From contig NZ_LGTB01000029.1 of assembly GCF_001238275.1 (NCBI RefSeq), positions 57,868 through 121,867 of the forward strand: DNA of 64,000 bases, written 5' to 3'. The position numbers were made by a program, and so were the translations under genes. Origin of the DNA: Bradyrhizobium viridifuturi. Its GTDB lineage: Bacteria; Pseudomonadota; Alphaproteobacteria; Rhizobiales; Xanthobacteraceae. Below, piece after piece: positions 61,876 through 64,000 of this stretch. The notes below the pieces were generated by a model, which saw only the letters and a list, made by a program, of their open reading frames with translations, was not told the origin of the DNA and searched no databases. Within the stretch, counting starts at the first letter, position 1. Every line of letters starts with the position of its first letter.

Positions 61876-62343
61876 ATGAAGTTGATGACGGGGTTGCTCG
61901 CGGCGGTTCTCCTGCTGGCGGGAATGGGGGCGTCACAAGCAGTGGTCAGGATCGCCGATGATCGCGGCGGCAAGATCGGCGTGTATGTCGACAAGTATCA
62001 GGACCTGCGCACGTCGGGTGAGACCGTGATCATCGACGGGCTGTGCGCCTCGGCCTGCACCATCGTGCTCGGCAAGGTTCCTCACGACCGGATCTGTGTG
62101 ACCTCACACGCCAGTCTCGGCTTCCATGCCGCCTGGGATTACGGCGACAACGGTCGCCCGGTCCCCAATCCCGAAGCGACCCATATGCTGTACCTGATGT
62201 ACCCGCCGGCGGTGCGCAAATGGATCACCGATCGCGGCGGCCTGACCCGGCGCATGATCTTCCTGCAGGGCAAGCAGCTGCAGGCGCTATACAAGCCGTG
62301 CTATCTCAACGCCCAGGCCTTGGCGGCCAAACCCGCGCACTGA
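61876..62343 (+). CDS. Exported COG3904-like protein with CASAC motif
   Basis: 155 residues. Signal peptide MKLMTGLLAAVLLLAGMGASQA. The mature part includes SGETVIIDGLCASACTIVLGKVPHDRICVTSHASLGFHAAW, a pattern of periplasmic ClpP/crotonase-like proteins where Ser in CASAC is the putative nucleophile and a disulfide may form between the paired cysteines. A YLMYPPAVRKWITDRGGLTRRM segment follows. I am moderately sure of the family and not of activity. Confidence 0.7.
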   Translation: MKLMTGLLAAVLLLAGMGASQAVVRIADDRGGKIGVYVDKYQDLRTSGETVIIDGLCASACTIVLGKVPHDRICVTSHASLGFHAAWDYGDNGRPVPNPEATHMLYLMYPPAVRKWITDRGGLTRRMIFLQGKQLQALYKPCYLNAQALAAKPAH

Positions 62344-62493
62344 ACGGCCGATCTCGGCTTGACGTCGTTTCTCGCCATGGCCGGTAACCTGGGGCATGAC
62401 GGGACAGGCAGCGAAAATCGGCTCGCTATCATTTGACGGCCTGCGACCGCCATTGCGCTTGCTGCTCGGGGGAACCCGGCTTATCTCAACCGC

Positions 62494-62682
62494 ATGGTTC
62501 AGCCGATCTCCACCCGATCCGAGCTCGTGACGGCTCCGCAGGGCCGGGTGGCGTCCATGATCCTGTGGGGCGCCGCCGGCATCGGCGTATTGGCCTTGCT
62601 CGCTGCCGCCGCGCTCTGGTTCCACTACGGGACCGCGGTGTTTTTCGAAATGATCACGGCCGGCATCTCCGCCTGCTTCTGA
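62494..62682 (+). CDS. Small single-pass membrane protein (62 residues)
   Basis: ATG 62494; MILWGAAGIGVLALLAAAALWFHYGTAVFFEMI is a membrane helix in the C-terminal half, ending ITAGISACF. It lies 18 bases before the SCO gene and is probably co-transcribed with it. Its position resembles small accessory proteins found near SCO and cytochrome-oxidase assembly genes, but its function is unknown. Confidence 0.65.
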   Translation: MVQPISTRSELVTAPQGRVASMILWGAAGIGVLALLAAAALWFHYGTAVFFEMITAGISACF

Positions 62683-62700
62683 CAAGGACGTCCCCGCATC

Positions 62701-63291
62701 ATGCCCCGGACCACGCGCCCATTGGTGATCTTCGCTGCCTTCGCGGGCAGTCTGGCGGTCGGCCTGTTCCTCATGCTGTGGGCAGTCGGCGGCTTGCGCA
62801 CCGTCGCCGCGCCGGCGGCGATCGGCGGGCCGTTCCAGCTCACCGACCAGGCCGGACAGACCGTCACCGACAAGAACCTCCAGGGCAAGCCGACGCTGAT
62901 CTTCTTCGGCTTCACCCATTGCCCGGACATCTGCCCGACCTCGCTGTTCGAGATTTCCGAGGTCCTGAAGGCGATGGGCAAGGACGCCGATCGGGTGAAT
63001 GCCTATTTCGTCTCGGTCGATCCGGAACGCGACACCGCCACGGCGATGAAGGACTACCTGTCGAGCTTCGATCCGCACCTCAAGGGCCTGACCGGCGATC
63101 CCACCGCGATCGCCAAGGTGCTGTCGAGCTATCGCGTCTACGCCAAGAAGGTGCCGCTGAAGGATGGCGACTACACGATGGATCACACTGCGCTGATCTA
63201 TCTGATGGACCGCGACGGCCATTTCGTCGCGCCGTTCAATCTGAAACGGACGCCGGAAGAGGCGGCCGCCGATCTCAAACGGTATCTCTGA
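62701..63291 (+). CDS. SCO1/SenC-family copper chaperone or thioredoxin-like protein
   Basis: 196 residues. An N-terminal anchor (LVIFAAFAGSLAVGLFLML) is followed by a thioredoxin fold. The copper-binding pair Cys74 and Cys78 is in FTHCPDICPTS, and the third ligand His162 is in MDHTALIY. It should act at the periplasmic face of the inner membrane in copper delivery to cytochrome c oxidase, or as a redox protein. Confidence 0.93.
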   Translation: MPRTTRPLVIFAAFAGSLAVGLFLMLWAVGGLRTVAAPAAIGGPFQLTDQAGQTVTDKNLQGKPTLIFFGFTHCPDICPTSLFEISEVLKAMGKDADRVNAYFVSVDPERDTATAMKDYLSSFDPHLKGLTGDPTAIAKVLSSYRVYAKKVPLKDGDYTMDHTALIYLMDRDGHFVAPFNLKRTPEEAAADLKRYL

Positions 63292-63382
63292 CCGCCATTT
63301 CCGGTTCAGAATTAACCCATTCGGCGCTCGCATCGGGCGCCGGATGGTCTATAAGCCGTTCAATTTCCTGATATTGCCGGTT

Positions 63383-64000
63383 ATGCCAAATCAGCCCGCC
63401 CAGCCCTTTGCCGTCCGCTCGCGCCAGCTTCGCCAGGCCGCGGCAATGATGGCGGCTGCGGTGCTGGCGATGGTCGGCCCAGCGGTCGCTCAGACGCCTC
63501 CCGCGGCGGCGCCTCAGGCACCCGCCGCTAAGCCGGCGCCCGCACCGGCCTTGCCTGCAAGGCCCGCGCCTGCACCGGTGGCGCCCGCGACGCCCCCATC
63601 GGCTGTCACCCCGTCGGCGCCGAACCAGCCGGCCAGGGCGACCGAGGCCGCGCCGCAGGCCGTGCCGGGCTTCTGGGACCCGCGGCGGCGGCCGGATCGG
63701 CCGGACCTGTCGCGGCTCACCGTGATCCGCTTCCTGACCGAGACCGACTATCCGCCGTTCAACTTCACCGGTCCCGACGGCAATCCGGCCGGCTTCAACG
63801 TCGATCTGGCGCGCGCGCTGTGCGACGAGATCAAGGTCACCTGCACCATCCAGATGCGGCGCTTCGAGACCCTGATCGATGCGCTCGCCACCAACCGGGG
63901 CGATGCCATCATCGCCTCGATGGCCGTGACGCCGCAGCTGCGGGCCAAGGTCGATTTCACCGATCCCTACTTACGTCGCGCGCGCGCTCGTGTCGCGCCG
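63383..64000 (+). CDS. Periplasmic amino-acid-type solute-binding protein, truncated by window end
   Basis: ATG 63383 opens a frame that runs past the end. A signal peptide with MMAAAVLAMVGPAVAQ is followed by a very Pro/Ala-rich linker (residues about 35-95), then a bacterial extracellular solute-binding family 3 domain: VIRFLTETDYPPFNFTGPDGNPAGFNVDLARALCDEI. The last residues read DPYLRRARARVAP; removing one T near 63972 would give DPYYVARALVSR, more like the family, so a one-base insertion is possible there. Confidence 0.8.
   Translation, partial: MPNQPAQPFAVRSRQLRQAAAMMAAAVLAMVGPAVAQTPPAAAPQAPAAKPAPAPALPARPAPAPVAPATPPSAVTPSAPNQPARATEAAPQAVPGFWDPRRRPDRPDLSRLTVIRFLTETDYPPFNFTGPDGNPAGFNVDLARALCDEIKVTCTIQMRRFETLIDALATNRGDAIIASMAVTPQLRAKVDFTDPYLRRARARVAP

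Overview
The window looks like a chromosomal segment of a Bradyrhizobium or close relative (Rhodopseudomonas group). It is GC-rich with strong third-position G/C bias. It carries several copies of palindromic intergenic repeats of the kind scattered through bradyrhizobial genomes. It also has a SAM-II riboswitch ahead of metZ, a typical alphaproteobacterial arrangement, and many branched-chain-amino-acid-type (HAAT) ABC transporter genes. I see no transposase, integrase, CRISPR array or rRNA. One tRNA-Gly(CCC) is present.

Region 1 (about 1-19,600) is devoted to acid/acyl-CoA uptake and metabolism. A short-chain dehydrogenase, a 4HBT thioesterase and a solute-binding protein face a divergent livH / livM-livG fusion / livF operon with a MarR-type regulator. 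A second complete HAAT transporter (livG-livF-livH-livM, minus strand) follows. It is trailed by five tandem paralogous solute-binding-protein genes and a glycerate 2-kinase. An IclR-type regulator lies at the far end.

Region 2 (19,650-28,530) is a plus-strand beta-oxidation operon with the gene order of the R. palustris pim (dicarboxylate/pimelate) operon: bifunctional hydratase/dehydrogenase, CoA ligase, thiolase, two acyl-CoA dehydrogenase subunits, then a short-chain dehydrogenase. A perfect 19-bp palindrome lies between it and the IclR gene. The two regions together look like an uptake-activation-oxidation unit for fatty or dicarboxylic acids (inference).

Region 3 (28,540-43,900) is mostly single housekeeping or orphan genes: metZ with a SAM-II attenuator, dCTP deaminase, a MATE exporter, SRPBCC and VOC proteins, an AraC regulator, an Ogt-type methyltransferase, a GT22-like membrane glycosyltransferase, tRNA-Gly, DUF3551, a luciferase-like monooxygenase divergent from an old-yellow-enzyme homologue, a DHDPS-family lyase/aldolase and an LCIB-like carbonic-anhydrase-type protein.

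Region 4 (43,900-49,300) is a minus-strand membrane/metal cluster: a small hydrophobic protein, an HMA-like protein, a P1B-type ATPase without the CPx motif, an EcsC protein and a DUF445 protein. It resembles the fez clusters that build iron-storing ferrosomes and is my best candidate for a notable system.

Region 5 (49,400-64,000) holds a cytochrome P450, LuxR and LysR regulators, a Rieske oxygenase, a short PHA-synthase-like hydrolase under a likely FixK/FNR box, RidA, a polyhydroxybutyrate-depolymerase-like esterase, a CDGSH-ferredoxin-CDGSH-globin fusion divergent from an HxlR regulator, an EcfG-type stress promoter with a small exported protein, a KstD-like flavoprotein, a SCO protein, and the start of a periplasmic binding protein that runs off the end.

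Six genes are broken by seven single-base deletions, and every one can be read as a lost base in a short homopolymer. Their uniform type and scatter across unrelated genes suggest sequence errors more than gene decay.
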